A DNA stretch of 64,000 nt from Mycolicibacterium cosmeticum (GTDB taxonomy: Bacteria > Actinomycetota > Actinomycetes > Mycobacteriales > Mycobacteriaceae): NCBI RefSeq assembly GCF_000613185.1, contig NZ_CCBB010000003.1, positions 1,550,001 through 1,614,000 on the forward strand, in the 5' to 3' direction. The translations under genes were made by a program, and so were the position numbers. Positions 9,946 to 17,535 of the stretch are shown in pieces (position 1 is the stretch's first letter; each line of letters opens with the position of its first letter). The notes beneath the pieces are model-generated. The model saw only the letters and a list, made by a program, of their open reading frames with translations, was not told the DNA's origin and made no database searches.

Positions 9946-10018
9946 GCCCCCGTCGTCTAGCGGCCTAGGACGCCGCCCTCTCACGGCGGTAGCGTGGGTT
10001 CGAATCCCATCGGGGGTA
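9946..10018 (+). tRNA. tRNA-Glu (anticodon CTC)
   Basis: A 73-base cloverleaf with acceptor stem GCCCCCG pairing with CGGGGGT, anticodon stem CCGCC/GGCGG, loop CTCTCAC (anticodon CTC, codon GAG) and T-arm GGGTTCGAATCCC. CCA is not encoded. It lies 70 bases after tRNA-Gln, and a long hairpin starts 7 bases after its end. Confidence 0.96.
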
Positions 10019-10024
10019 CAACGG

Positions 10025-10058
10025 GAAAGTCCCGGGACTGCGAAGTCCCGGGACTTTC
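10025..10058. terminator. strong hairpin after tRNA-Glu, probably bidirectional
   Basis: A perfect 15-bp stem (10025-10039 with 10044-10058) closed by a 4-base GCGA loop. No strong T-run follows, which is common for mycobacterial terminators. It separates the tRNA genes from the convergent DUF1501 gene, whose stop is at 10072, so it can serve both strands. Confidence 0.85.
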
Positions 10059-10071
10059 GTCGTATCGGGGG

Positions 10072-11268
10072 TCAGAGGAATCCGATGGGCTTGCGGCCCG
10101 CCCCGACCGACGGCTCGGGATCCGAATTCAGTGTCCCGCTCAGCAGCTCGTAATAGATGTCACGAAAATCGGTCGTGGTCTTCAGGTCGCCGTCGTCCAG
10201 GTCGGTGAGGCTGGGCTCGTCCCCGTAGAAGCCACCCTTGACCCGCGGGCCGGCGATGAACACCGGGCCCGAGGTGCCGTGGTCGGTGCCCTGGGACGCA
10301 TTGGCCCCCACCCGCCGGCCGAACTCGGAGTAGACCATCACCACCACATTGCGGCCGTGTGCGGTGCGTCCCATCTGGCGCAGGAACGGGGCCAGCGCAT
10401 CGTCGAGAGCCTTGAGCAGCCGCTGGTGCTCGCCCCGCTCGTCGGCGTGGGTGTCGAAGCCGCCGAGGGTCACCATGTACACCCGCGTCGGGACACCGGC
10501 CTTCACACACTGGGCCACCAGGTCCAGGTCCTCGGCCAGCTGCCGGCCCGCGGTGATGGTCGGATCGGGCAGCGGTTTGTCGGTGAACGCACTGAACGCC
10601 GAATCGGTTGTCTTGTAGGCCTGGTAGTTGCTGCGGACCGCGGCCATCGCCGGTGAGTCCCGGGGATCGGGTGAGCTGAGCGCGTCCAGGGTCTCGGCCA
10701 CGTCATCGGGGACCTGCGGGATGCTCACGGAAAGGCCTGCGGCGACGTGCTTCTCGCCGACGGCCAGCGGTGGCAGCACCGACCCCACGTTGACCGCGCG
10801 CAGCGGATCGTCGCCACTGCTGTCCAGCCAGCGTCCGATCCAGCCCGAGGACGCGGGTGCGGTCGGCGAGGCGGTCTGCCAGATGTCCATGGAGCGGAAG
10901 TGGCTGCGGTCCTGTTTCGGATAGCCCACGCCGCGGACGATCGCCAGCTGGTTGTCCGCCCAGATGTCCTTGAGCCCGGCCAGCGCCGGGTTCAGCCCCA
11001 GCCGGCCGTCGAGGTCGAGCACCTCGTGCGGTGCGAACGCCAGATCGCGGCGCGCGTCGTGATAGGCGTTGTCGGTGACCGGGATCACGGTGTTGATCCC
11101 GTCGTTGCCGCCGTAGAGGGTGAGGATCACCAGGATGCCGGCGTCGGTGGCCAGTGGGCGCTGCTGCCCGTGGTGCAGCAGCTGGGGAAGCGTGACGGCC
11201 GCGCCCGACAGCAGACCCGCGGCCCCCACACTGGCGATCAGGAAATTGCGTCGGTTCATCTGGGGCAT
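10072..11268 (-). CDS. DUF1501 family protein with Tat signal
   Basis: A 398-residue protein of the DUF1501 family, related to the alkaline phosphatase/sulfatase fold, function unknown. The N-terminus MNRRNFLIASVGAAGLLSG is a twin-arginine export signal, so it should fold inside the cell and act outside. Visible family blocks are LYGGNDGINTVIPV, the DRSHFRSMDIWQT segment and, near the C-terminus, the metal-ligand-like VMVYSEFGRRVGANASQGTDHG. It follows the DUF1800 gene after 12 bases; DUF1800-DUF1501 pairs recur in many bacteria. Its stop faces the tRNA terminator. Confidence 0.9.
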   Translation of the reverse strand: MPQMNRRNFLIASVGAAGLLSGAAVTLPQLLHHGQQRPLATDAGILVILTLYGGNDGINTVIPVTDNAYHDARRDLAFAPHEVLDLDGRLGLNPALAGLKDIWADNQLAIVRGVGYPKQDRSHFRSMDIWQTASPTAPASSGWIGRWLDSSGDDPLRAVNVGSVLPPLAVGEKHVAAGLSVSIPQVPDDVAETLDALSSPDPRDSPAMAAVRSNYQAYKTTDSAFSAFTDKPLPDPTITAGRQLAEDLDLVAQCVKAGVPTRVYMVTLGGFDTHADERGEHQRLLKALDDALAPFLRQMGRTAHGRNVVVMVYSEFGRRVGANASQGTDHGTSGPVFIAGPRVKGGFYGDEPSLTDLDDGDLKTTTDFRDIYYELLSGTLNSDPEPSVGAGRKPIGFL

Positions 11269-11280
11269 GGGTGTATCTCG

Positions 11281-12651
11281 CTAGGACGTCAGGTATTCGG
11301 GGGTGTTGACCGCGGCGATGACCAGCCGGACCGGATTGCCGGCCAGCGGTTTGAGGGCGGCGGCCGTGCTGTCCGACCAGGCGCCGATGCCGAGGAGGTA
11401 TCCGGCCGCGTCGACGCGATCGGCCACGCCGGCGTCCTGCACGACCGAGATGTCGCCCACCGGGACGAATTTGTTGGCCGCCCATACGCGCGCGGCCGTG
11501 CTGGTGGTGGACAACCAGGCCCGGCCGCGGGGCCAGCCGCCGACATCGTAGGGATAGAAGGGGCGTTGGCCCATCACGGTCAGCACCGCACTGCAGCCGG
11601 CGATGGTGTCGGGGCCGTCCAGCGGGACCGCGAGCGCGCGGACGACACCCATCAACCATTCGACCGGCGGAGTCACCATGCTGCCCGCCGCGGCGGTGAA
11701 GGCCGGGTCGAGGAAGATGGCTTTGGTCAGTGCCTTCAGATTCCGGTCGGGTCCGTACGCGGCGACCAACCGGGTGAGGGTGTCCGGCGTCGCGGGGGAA
11801 TCCGAGGCCAGCAGCCGCCACAACTTTCCGGCGATGAAACCCGCCGAGCCGGGCTGGCCCAGCACGATATCGCAGAACGCCCTGTCGTCGTGGTTACCGG
11901 TGACACCGAGCACCGTCTTGGGTGAGGTGTCGTGATTCTCCGGTGCGACGATCGTCGTCGCGCCCGGTGCGACATACCGTCCGGTCAGTGCCCTGGCGCC
12001 TTCGCGGACGTCGGTTTCGGTGTAACCGTTGTTGTGCCCCAACGTGAACAGCTCCATGAATTCGCGGGACAGGTTCTCGTTCGGGGCCGCCTTGGTGTTG
12101 CGCACGGCGTCGAGCCACTGCGCCATCGCGGCGTCGGTCAGCATCGCGTAGGCGAGCACCCGGAAGTCGCCGAGGGCCAAGGTGCGCAACTTCTGATTCT
12201 GGGCGGCCATCAGCTCGGCGGCCACCACCTTCTCCGCCGACGTGGCGAAGTGGTTGTGCCACACCAACGTCAATTTCTCGTGGACGGGCTGCTGCACGGC
12301 GGCCATCCGGCGCAGCCACCAGGCCGAGAGTTCCTGCATTTGCCCGTACAGCCCGCTGATGAACTGGGTACGGACCTGCTGGTTGGCGTTGTCCGGCGGC
12401 AGCGGCGGTGTGACCGGGGCCGGCATCGGGGTGGCGACCGCCCCCGGGTCGGCGTCCGGATTCATGTTCAGCGCCTTGTCCAGATAGACCGACCAGTCCT
12501 GGCCCACCACGGCATCCACCTGGCGGCCGGACGTGCCGAAGCCCGCCCTCCGCAACATCCGCGCGGTGGCGAGCCATTGGGGGGACTGCGTCGCCGTGGT
12601 TCCTCCTCCGGGCCGACGTGTCGGCCGATTCACCCAGAAGGATAGAGCCAT
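11281..12651 (-). CDS. DUF1800 family protein
   Basis: A 456-residue DUF1800 member of unknown biochemical role, partner of the DUF1501 gene just downstream. Seen in order: ATARMLRRAGFGTSG near residue 30, the KLTLVWHNHFATS block, NENLSREFMELFTLG and a C-terminal half with FYPYDVGGWPRGRAWLS. No signal peptide is evident, unlike its partner. It begins 55 bases downstream of the IclR gene on the same strand, so read-through from the regulator promoter is possible. The pair sits where M. tuberculosis has other small genes between gltX/tRNAs and the IclR gene. Confidence 0.9.
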   Translation of the reverse strand: MALSFWVNRPTRRPGGGTTATQSPQWLATARMLRRAGFGTSGRQVDAVVGQDWSVYLDKALNMNPDADPGAVATPMPAPVTPPLPPDNANQQVRTQFISGLYGQMQELSAWWLRRMAAVQQPVHEKLTLVWHNHFATSAEKVVAAELMAAQNQKLRTLALGDFRVLAYAMLTDAAMAQWLDAVRNTKAAPNENLSREFMELFTLGHNNGYTETDVREGARALTGRYVAPGATTIVAPENHDTSPKTVLGVTGNHDDRAFCDIVLGQPGSAGFIAGKLWRLLASDSPATPDTLTRLVAAYGPDRNLKALTKAIFLDPAFTAAAGSMVTPPVEWLMGVVRALAVPLDGPDTIAGCSAVLTVMGQRPFYPYDVGGWPRGRAWLSTTSTAARVWAANKFVPVGDISVVQDAGVADRVDAAGYLLGIGAWSDSTAAALKPLAGNPVRLVIAAVNTPEYLTS

Positions 12652-12706
12652 TTGCTGTGTTTGCTAGGCCCAGTCGCGGAACTGGCCGCATCTGCGCGGT
12701 CGCGGC

Positions 12707-13408
12707 TCACAGTCTGCGGGTCAGCGCCTCGGATGCGGCCAGCAGATCGGCGGCCCAGCGGGCTCCGGGGCGGCGCCCCATCCGGTCGATCGGTCCGGAC
12801 ACCGACACCGCGGCGATCACCGTGCCGCGGGCGTCGCGCACCGGCGCCGACACACTGGCCACCCCGGGTTCGCGTTCGGCGGCGCTCTGCGCCCATCCGC
12901 GTTTGCGGACCTCGGCCAGCGTGCGTTCGGTGAATTTCGCCGACGGCAGCACCGCCTGTTGGGTGGCCGCATCGCTGAACGCCAGCAGGACTTTGGCTCC
13001 GGATCCGGCGGTCATCGGCAACCGGGTGCCGACCGGGACGGTGTCGCGCAGTCCGGCGGGCGGTTCCAGCGCGGCCACACACACCCGGGCGGTGCCCTCC
13101 CGCCGGTACAGCTGCACGCTCTCGCCGGTGATTTCGCGCAGCCGTGGCAGGATCGCCGCACCGGCGGCCACGAGGGGATCGTTGACGTGGCCGGCGAGTT
13201 CGGTCAGCGCGGGGCCCAGCCGCCAGCGGCCCTCCGGGTCGCGGGCCAGCAGCCGGTGCACTTCCAGCCCGGCGGCGAGCCGGTGCGCGGTGGCCCGCGG
13301 AAGCCCGGTCCGTTCGCACAGTTCGGCCAGACCGCAGGGCGATTCGGCCACCGTGTGCAGGACACCCACGGCTTTGTCGAGGACGCCGATGCCGCTATCC
13401 TGTCTCAT
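12707..13408 (-). CDS. IclR-family regulator next to leuCD (Rv2989/LtbR/NdgR-like)
   Basis: A 233-residue regulator with an N-terminal winged HTH (residues about 8-65, GLPRATAHRLAAGL recognition region) and a C-terminal IclR effector domain. Its divergent position to leuCD is conserved from Streptomyces (NdgR) and Corynebacterium (LtbR) to M. tuberculosis (Rv2989), where orthologues regulate leucine/branched amino acid genes. The start is ATG at 13408. Between the two starts are 77 bases containing an inverted repeat GATAC-N9-GTATC immediately in front of this gene, a good candidate for its own operator. Confidence 0.92.
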   Translation of the reverse strand: MRQDSGIGVLDKAVGVLHTVAESPCGLAELCERTGLPRATAHRLAAGLEVHRLLARDPEGRWRLGPALTELAGHVNDPLVAAGAAILPRLREITGESVQLYRREGTARVCVAALEPPAGLRDTVPVGTRLPMTAGSGAKVLLAFSDAATQQAVLPSAKFTERTLAEVRKRGWAQSAAEREPGVASVSAPVRDARGTVIAAVSVSGPIDRMGRRPGARWAADLLAASEALTRRL

Positions 13409-13413
13409 AGGGA

Positions 13414-13432
13414 GATACTAGCGTTCCGTATC
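13414..13432. promoter_or_regulatory. inverted repeat GATAC-N9-GTATC, candidate IclR operator
   Basis: Perfect 5-bp arms with a 9-base spacer are located 5 bases upstream of the IclR start and 53 bases upstream of leuC. The position would allow one protein to control both divergent genes. Assignment to the neighbouring IclR protein is inference. Confidence 0.4.
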
Positions 13433-13485
13433 GTGAGATTGCCAGCCCGTCACGTCCGGACGCCCCGACACGAATCGAGACAGTC

Positions 13486-14931
13486 ATGGAGCAAAGCCAG
13501 AAGCCGAAGACCCTGGCCGAAAAGGTGTGGGACGACCACGTTGTGGTGCGCGGCGGGGGTGCCGGGGCCACCAAGGAACCCGACCTCATCTATATCGATC
13601 TGCATCTGGTGCACGAGGTCACCAGCCCGCAGGCGTTCGACGGTCTGCGGCTGGCCGGTCGGCCGGTGCGCCGGCCCGATCTGACGATCGCCACCGAGGA
13701 CCACAACGTGCCGACCATCGACATCGACAAGCCGATCGCCGATCCGGTGTCGCGCACTCAGGTGGAGACGCTGCGGCGCAACTGCGAGGAATTCGGTATC
13801 CGCTTGCATCCGATGGGCGATGCCGAGCAGGGCATCGTGCACATCATCGGTCCGCAGCTGGGTCTGACCCAGCCGGGCATGACGGTGGTGTGCGGGGACA
13901 GCCACACCTCCACCCACGGCGCATTCGGGGCGATCGCCATGGGTATCGGCACCTCCGAGGTCGAACATGTGCTGGCCACCCAGACGCTTCCGCTCAAGCC
14001 GTTCAAAACCATGGCGGTCAATGTCGACGGTGTGCTGCCCCCCGGCGTCAGCGCCAAGGACATCATCCTGGCGGTCATCGCCAAGATCGGTACCGGCGGC
14101 GGGCAGGGGCACGTCATCGAATACCGGGGCAGTGCCATCGAATCGCTGTCGATGGAGGGCCGCATGACGATCTGCAACATGAGCATCGAGGCCGGCGCCC
14201 GGGCCGGGATGGTGGCTCCCGACGAGACCACCTACGAATTCCTCAAGGGCCGGCCGCACGCGCCGACCGGTGCCGACTGGGACGCGGCGGTGGCGGCCTG
14301 GAGCCGGTTACGCACCGACGAGGGCGCCGAATTCGACACCGAGGTGTACATCGACGCCGCCACGCTGAGCCCGTTCGTCACGTGGGGCACCAATCCCGGG
14401 CAGGGCGTGCCGTTGTCGGCGAACGTGCCCGACCCGGAATTGATGGCGGGTGACGACGAGCGCCAGGCCGCGGAAAAGGCATTGGCATATATGGACCTTC
14501 GAGCGGGTACCCCGATGCGGGACATCGCCGTGGACGCGGTGTTCGTCGGGTCGTGCACCAACGGCCGCATCGAGGACCTGCGGGTGGTGGCCGAGATCCT
14601 CGACGGCCGCAAGGTCGCCGACGGCGTCCGGATGCTCGTCGTCCCCGGCTCGATGCGGGTGCGTGCGCAGGCCGAATCCGAAGGCCTGGGGGAGATCTTC
14701 ACCGCCGCGGGGGCCGAGTGGCGGCAGGCCGGGTGCTCGATGTGTCTGGGGATGAACCCGGATCAGCTGGCGCCGGGGGAGCGCTGCGCCTCGACGTCCA
14801 ACCGGAATTTCGAAGGCCGTCAGGGCAAGGGCGGGCGCACCCATCTGGTGTCGCCGGCCGTCGCCGCCGCCACCGCGGTGCGCGGCACGCTGTCCTCGCC
14901 CGCCGATCTGGCCCCCGCACCGACCCGCTAG
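13486..14931 (+). CDS. leuC: 3-isopropylmalate dehydratase large subunit
   Basis: With LeuD it isomerises 2-isopropylmalate to 3-isopropylmalate in leucine synthesis, using a [4Fe-4S] cluster. The 481-residue product begins [13 protein letters not shown] and carries the cluster cysteines in [12 protein letters not shown] (about residue 355) and [12 protein letters not shown] (about residues 420-423), plus [12 protein letters not shown]. All catalytic blocks are intact. The leuD start follows after 12 bases with its own AAGGAG. Confidence 0.97.
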   Translation: MEQSQKPKTLAEKVWDDHVVVRGGGAGATKEPDLIYIDLHLVHEVTSPQAFDGLRLAGRPVRRPDLTIATEDHNVPTIDIDKPIADPVSRTQVETLRRNCEEFGIRLHPMGDAEQGIVHIIGPQLGLTQPGMTVVCGDSHTSTHGAFGAIAMGIGTSEVEHVLATQTLPLKPFKTMAVNVDGVLPPGVSAKDIILAVIAKIGTGGGQGHVIEYRGSAIESLSMEGRMTICNMSIEAGARAGMVAPDETTYEFLKGRPHAPTGADWDAAVAAWSRLRTDEGAEFDTEVYIDAATLSPFVTWGTNPGQGVPLSANVPDPELMAGDDERQAAEKALAYMDLRAGTPMRDIAVDAVFVGSCTNGRIEDLRVVAEILDGRKVADGVRMLVVPGSMRVRAQAESEGLGEIFTAAGAEWRQAGCSMCLGMNPDQLAPGERCASTSNRNFEGRQGKGGRTHLVSPAVAAATAVRGTLSSPADLAPAPTR

Positions 14932-14943
14932 AAGGAGACCCTG

Positions 14944-15537
14944 ATGCAAGCTTTCACCACTCACACCGGGATCGGCGTCCCGCTGCGGCGGTCCAATGTG
15001 GACACCGATCAGATCATTCCGGCGGTGTATCTGAAGCGGGTCACCCGAACCGGTTTCGAGGACGGATTATTCGCCGCCTGGCGGACCGATCCGTCCTTCA
15101 TCCTCAATCTGGCGCCCTTCGACAAAGGGTCGGTATTGGTCGCCGGCCCCGATTTCGGCACCGGATCCTCCCGCGAACACGCCGTGTGGGCCCTCATGGA
15201 TTACGGCTTCCGGGTCGTCATCTCGCCCCGATTCGCCGATATCTTCCGGGGCAATGCGGGCAAGGCGGGCCTGTTGGCGGCGGAAGTCACACATGACGAT
15301 GTGGAACTGCTGTGGAAGTTGATCGAGCAGAATCCGGGTCTGGAAATCACTGTGAATCTTCAAGATCGGAATATCACCGCTGGAACGGTCATGGTGCCGT
15401 TCAAGATTGACGACTACACCGCCTGGCGGCTGCTCGAAGGACTCGACGATATAGGCCTTACGCTGCGGAAACAGGACGAAATCACGGCTTTCGAGCAGCG
15501 CCGTCCGAGCTTCAAGCCGACCACTTTGCCGGCCTGA
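14944..15537 (+). CDS. leuD: 3-isopropylmalate dehydratase small subunit
   Basis: Swivel-domain partner of LeuC. The 197 residues include the [15 protein letters not shown]-terminal block and [18 protein letters not shown], both diagnostic. AAGGAG at 14933-14938 lies at a good distance from ATG 14944. It is the last gene of the leuCD operon; a short hairpin GGGCC/GGCCC (15542-15546 with 15554-15558) follows its stop and may attenuate transcription before hupB. Confidence 0.97.
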   Translation: MQAFTTHTGIGVPLRRSNVDTDQIIPAVYLKRVTRTGFEDGLFAAWRTDPSFILNLAPFDKGSVLVAGPDFGTGSSREHAVWALMDYGFRVVISPRFADIFRGNAGKAGLLAAEVTHDDVELLWKLIEQNPGLEITVNLQDRNITAGTVMVPFKIDDYTAWRLLEGLDDIGLTLRKQDEITAFEQRRPSFKPTTLPA

Positions 15538-15704
15538 TTTCGGGCCTTCCGGGGGCCCAAATCCCGCCCGGCAACCACATTCTCGGACGGCCGTACCACC
15601 GCCCAAGTGGGGCAACCGAATCCAAAAAAGTTCCTCAGCTATGCCTGAAACTGCGCGTGGCTCTTGGAAATCTGCAGCACATGGGTTTACCGTGTCCTCT
15701 AGTC

Positions 15705-15719
15705 GGTCCAAAGTGGACC
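15705..15719. promoter_or_regulatory. palindrome GGTCCA-AAG-TGGACC before hupB
   Basis: The 202-base gap between leuD and hupB contains this perfect 15-bp palindrome 20 bases upstream of the hupB ATG, next to an RBS-like GGAGGG. It could be an operator or a 5' leader hairpin of hupB; HupB binding its own promoter region has been reported in M. tuberculosis, but this exact site is my inference. The rest of the gap shows no gene. Confidence 0.35.
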
Positions 15720-15739
15720 ACTGACTTCGGAGGGTTTGG

Positions 15740-16405
15740 ATGAACAAAGCAGAGCTCATCGACGCACTCACAGCCAAGTTGGACACCGATCGTCGACAGG
15801 CTACTGCGGCGGTTGAGAACATCGTCGACACGATTGTGCGGGCTGTGCACAAGGGCGAGAGCGTCACCATCACCGGCTTCGGTGTCTTCGAGCAGCGTCG
15901 TCGCGCCGCTCGCGTTGCGCGCAACCCGCGCACCGGTGAGACCGTCAAGGTGAAGCCGACCTCGGTGCCGGCATTCCGTCCCGGTGCTCAGTTCAAGGCG
16001 GTTGTTTCTGGCGCGCAAAAGCTCCCGGCCGATGGTCCGGCCGTGAAGCGTGGTGTGGCCGCCGCCCCGGCAAAGCGCACCGCCGCCAAGAAGGCCGCCC
16101 CGGCCAAGAAGGCTCCGGCCAAGAAGGCTCCGGCCACCAAGGCCGCCGCCAAGAAGGCCCCGGCCACCAAGGCTCCGGCCAAGAAGGCCCCGGCCAAGAA
16201 GACCGTTGCGACCAAGGCCGCACCGGCGAAGAAGGCTCCGGCCAAGAAGGCCCCGGCCACCAAGGCCCCGGCCAAGAAGGTTGTCGCCAAGGCTCCGGCC
16301 AAGAAGGTCGCCGCGAAGGCTCCCGCCAAGAAGGCCGCCACCAAGGCTCCTGCCAAGAAGGCTCCGGCCAAGAAGGCAGCGCCCGTCAAGCGCGGTCGCA
16401 AGTAG
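15740..16405 (+). CDS. hupB: HU-type nucleoid protein with histone H1-like tail
   Basis: Major nucleoid-associated protein that compacts DNA. Residues 1 to about 92 form the HU domain ([14 protein letters not shown] to the [12 protein letters not shown] arm and tip). From about residue 103 to the end is a low-complexity tail of [10 protein letters not shown] and ATKA repeats, the mycobacterial C-terminal extension resembling histone H1. Length is 221 residues, close to the 208-214 usual. The tail repeats vary between species and are heavily modified by acetylation and methylation in known homologues. A near-perfect terminator follows. Confidence 0.97.
   Translation: MNKAELIDALTAKLDTDRRQATAAVENIVDTIVRAVHKGESVTITGFGVFEQRRRAARVARNPRTGETVKVKPTSVPAFRPGAQFKAVVSGAQKLPADGPAVKRGVAAAPAKRTAAKKAAPAKKAPAKKAPATKAAAKKAPATKAPAKKAPAKKTVATKAAPAKKAPAKKAPATKAPAKKVVAKAPAKKVAAKAPAKKAATKAPAKKAPAKKAAPVKRGRK
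16069..16395 (+). repeat. degenerate repeats encoding the Lys/Ala/Pro tail of HupB
   Basis: Short units such as GCCAAGAAG and GCTCCGGCC alternate in phase with codons, giving PAKK- and ATKA-type peptide repeats. Such tracts change length by slippage, so copy number is likely to differ between strains. Confidence 0.8.
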
Positions 16406-16423
16406 AACACCCCGATATCGACA

Positions 16424-16462
16424 CGAATACGCCGTGGATCAGCAAGATCCACGGCGTATTCG
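16424..16462. terminator. bidirectional terminator between hupB and mutT1
   Basis: A 17-bp perfect stem (16424-16440 with 16446-16462) with loop AGCAA lies 18 bases after the hupB stop and 35 bases from the convergent mutT1 stop. There is no T-run, as usual for this genus. Confidence 0.85.
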
Positions 16463-16497
16463 CGTGCGATCAGCCTTATGGGCTCACTGCGGCGGGT

Positions 16498-17490
16498 TTA
16501 CTCCGTGACGGCCAGCGGGCTGCCGATGTGATCGGCGGCCACCAGACGCTCGCCCGCCAGTGACAACACCCAGGTGCTGCCCTTGCGGTTGCGCGACTTG
16601 TCCGGCTTCACCCCGTCGCGTTCGCACCACCACGCGATGAGATCCGGAATGACCTTGCCCTGCGTGCAGATCACCGGCGTGCCCCCGGCCTGGACCGCTT
16701 CCCCGGCGATCTCGAGCACACGGGAACGGCCCCGCCCGCGGTGGTCGATATAAGACTCCTCGGTCAGCGCCGGTTCGTCGACGATCGGCACGCCGAGCTC
16801 CTCGGCCAGCGGCTCGAGCGTCTGCCGACAGCGCGTCCGCGGCGCCGCGTACAGCCGGTCGGCACCGAACGCGAGCAACTGCCCGACAAGTGATTCGGCC
16901 TGCGCCCGGCCCCGCTTGTCCAGTGGGCGTTTCCGGTCGTCACCCTTGTACCGGGACCTCCTGCCGGCCAGTCCGTGCCGGACGATGAGCACCGTGCTGG
17001 TATGCGCGGGTGCTTTGGTGAAGCGTCGCAGCACCTTCCGGTCATGGGGGTATTGCAGGTGCTCCAGCGCCCGCGCGGGCGGCAGCCAGAGTAGTTGGTC
17101 CACCTCGGCATTGGGGATGAACTCGCCGTCGATGGTGCGCGCCGCCCAGTACCGCACCTTCTTGATGTCGGCGTCGACGGGATAGCTGACCGCCGGGAGG
17201 CGGCGACCCAGCTGACAGGCGTACCCGGTCTCCTCGAGGATCTCGCGCACCGCGGTGACCGGTTCGGTCTCACCAGGGTCCACCTTGCCCTTGGGCAGCG
17301 ACCAATCGTCATACCGGGGGCGGTGCACGACGGCGACCTCGATAGGACTGTCGCCGCCGGCGACGGTGATCGGACTGTCGCCGCCGGCGACGGTGATCGG
17401 ACTGTCGCCGTTCGCGCCGGAACCGTTCTCCCGCCACAGCACCGCGCCCGCCGCGTAGATCGTCCTGGGGCGGGTCACCGTGTTCGGCAC
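16498..17490 (-). CDS. mutT1: MutT1-type Nudix hydrolase fused to histidine phosphatase
   Basis: Two-domain sanitising enzyme that in mycobacteria degrades 8-oxo-GTP/dGTP and diadenosine polyphosphates. The N-terminal Nudix box is intact ([20 protein letters not shown] with GETEP and REILEETGY). The C-terminal domain begins with the phosphohistidine motif LIVRHGLAG and includes [11 protein letters not shown]. Length is 330 residues against about 317 in M. tuberculosis; the excess is a tandem repeat (GDSPITVAG units) inserted between the first two strands of the Nudix fold. The start is GTG at 17490. It is the third gene of fbiD-ppk-mutT1. Confidence 0.95.
   Translation of the reverse strand: MPNTVTRPRTIYAAGAVLWRENGSGANGDSPITVAGGDSPITVAGGDSPIEVAVVHRPRYDDWSLPKGKVDPGETEPVTAVREILEETGYACQLGRRLPAVSYPVDADIKKVRYWAARTIDGEFIPNAEVDQLLWLPPARALEHLQYPHDRKVLRRFTKAPAHTSTVLIVRHGLAGRRSRYKGDDRKRPLDKRGRAQAESLVGQLLAFGADRLYAAPRTRCRQTLEPLAEELGVPIVDEPALTEESYIDHRGRGRSRVLEIAGEAVQAGGTPVICTQGKVIPDLIAWWCERDGVKPDKSRNRKGSTWVLSLAGERLVAADHIGSPLAVTE
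17345..17410 (-). repeat. 27-bp in-frame tandem repeat inside mutT1
   Basis: Two exact 27-base copies (17345-17371 and 17372-17398) are followed by 12 bases of a third, and a degenerate copy flanks the other side. The unit encodes GDSPITVAG in the Nudix N-terminal region; the peptide reads as about three units. Confidence 0.9.
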
Positions 17491-17535
17491 ATCAACTCCT
17501 ATGCGGTCGTGTGGCGGCAGCGGCGCGTGGAGCCG

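Noticed and set aside
9801..10058. Possible integration site at the tRNA-Gln/tRNA-Glu genes
   Set aside because: I looked for a second copy of either tRNA 3' end as an att repeat and for an integrase gene downstream and saw neither; both tRNAs are intact.
16069..16395. Short regularly spaced repeats resembling an array
   Set aside because: These are coding repeats of the HupB tail, in phase with codons and without unique spacers, so not CRISPR.
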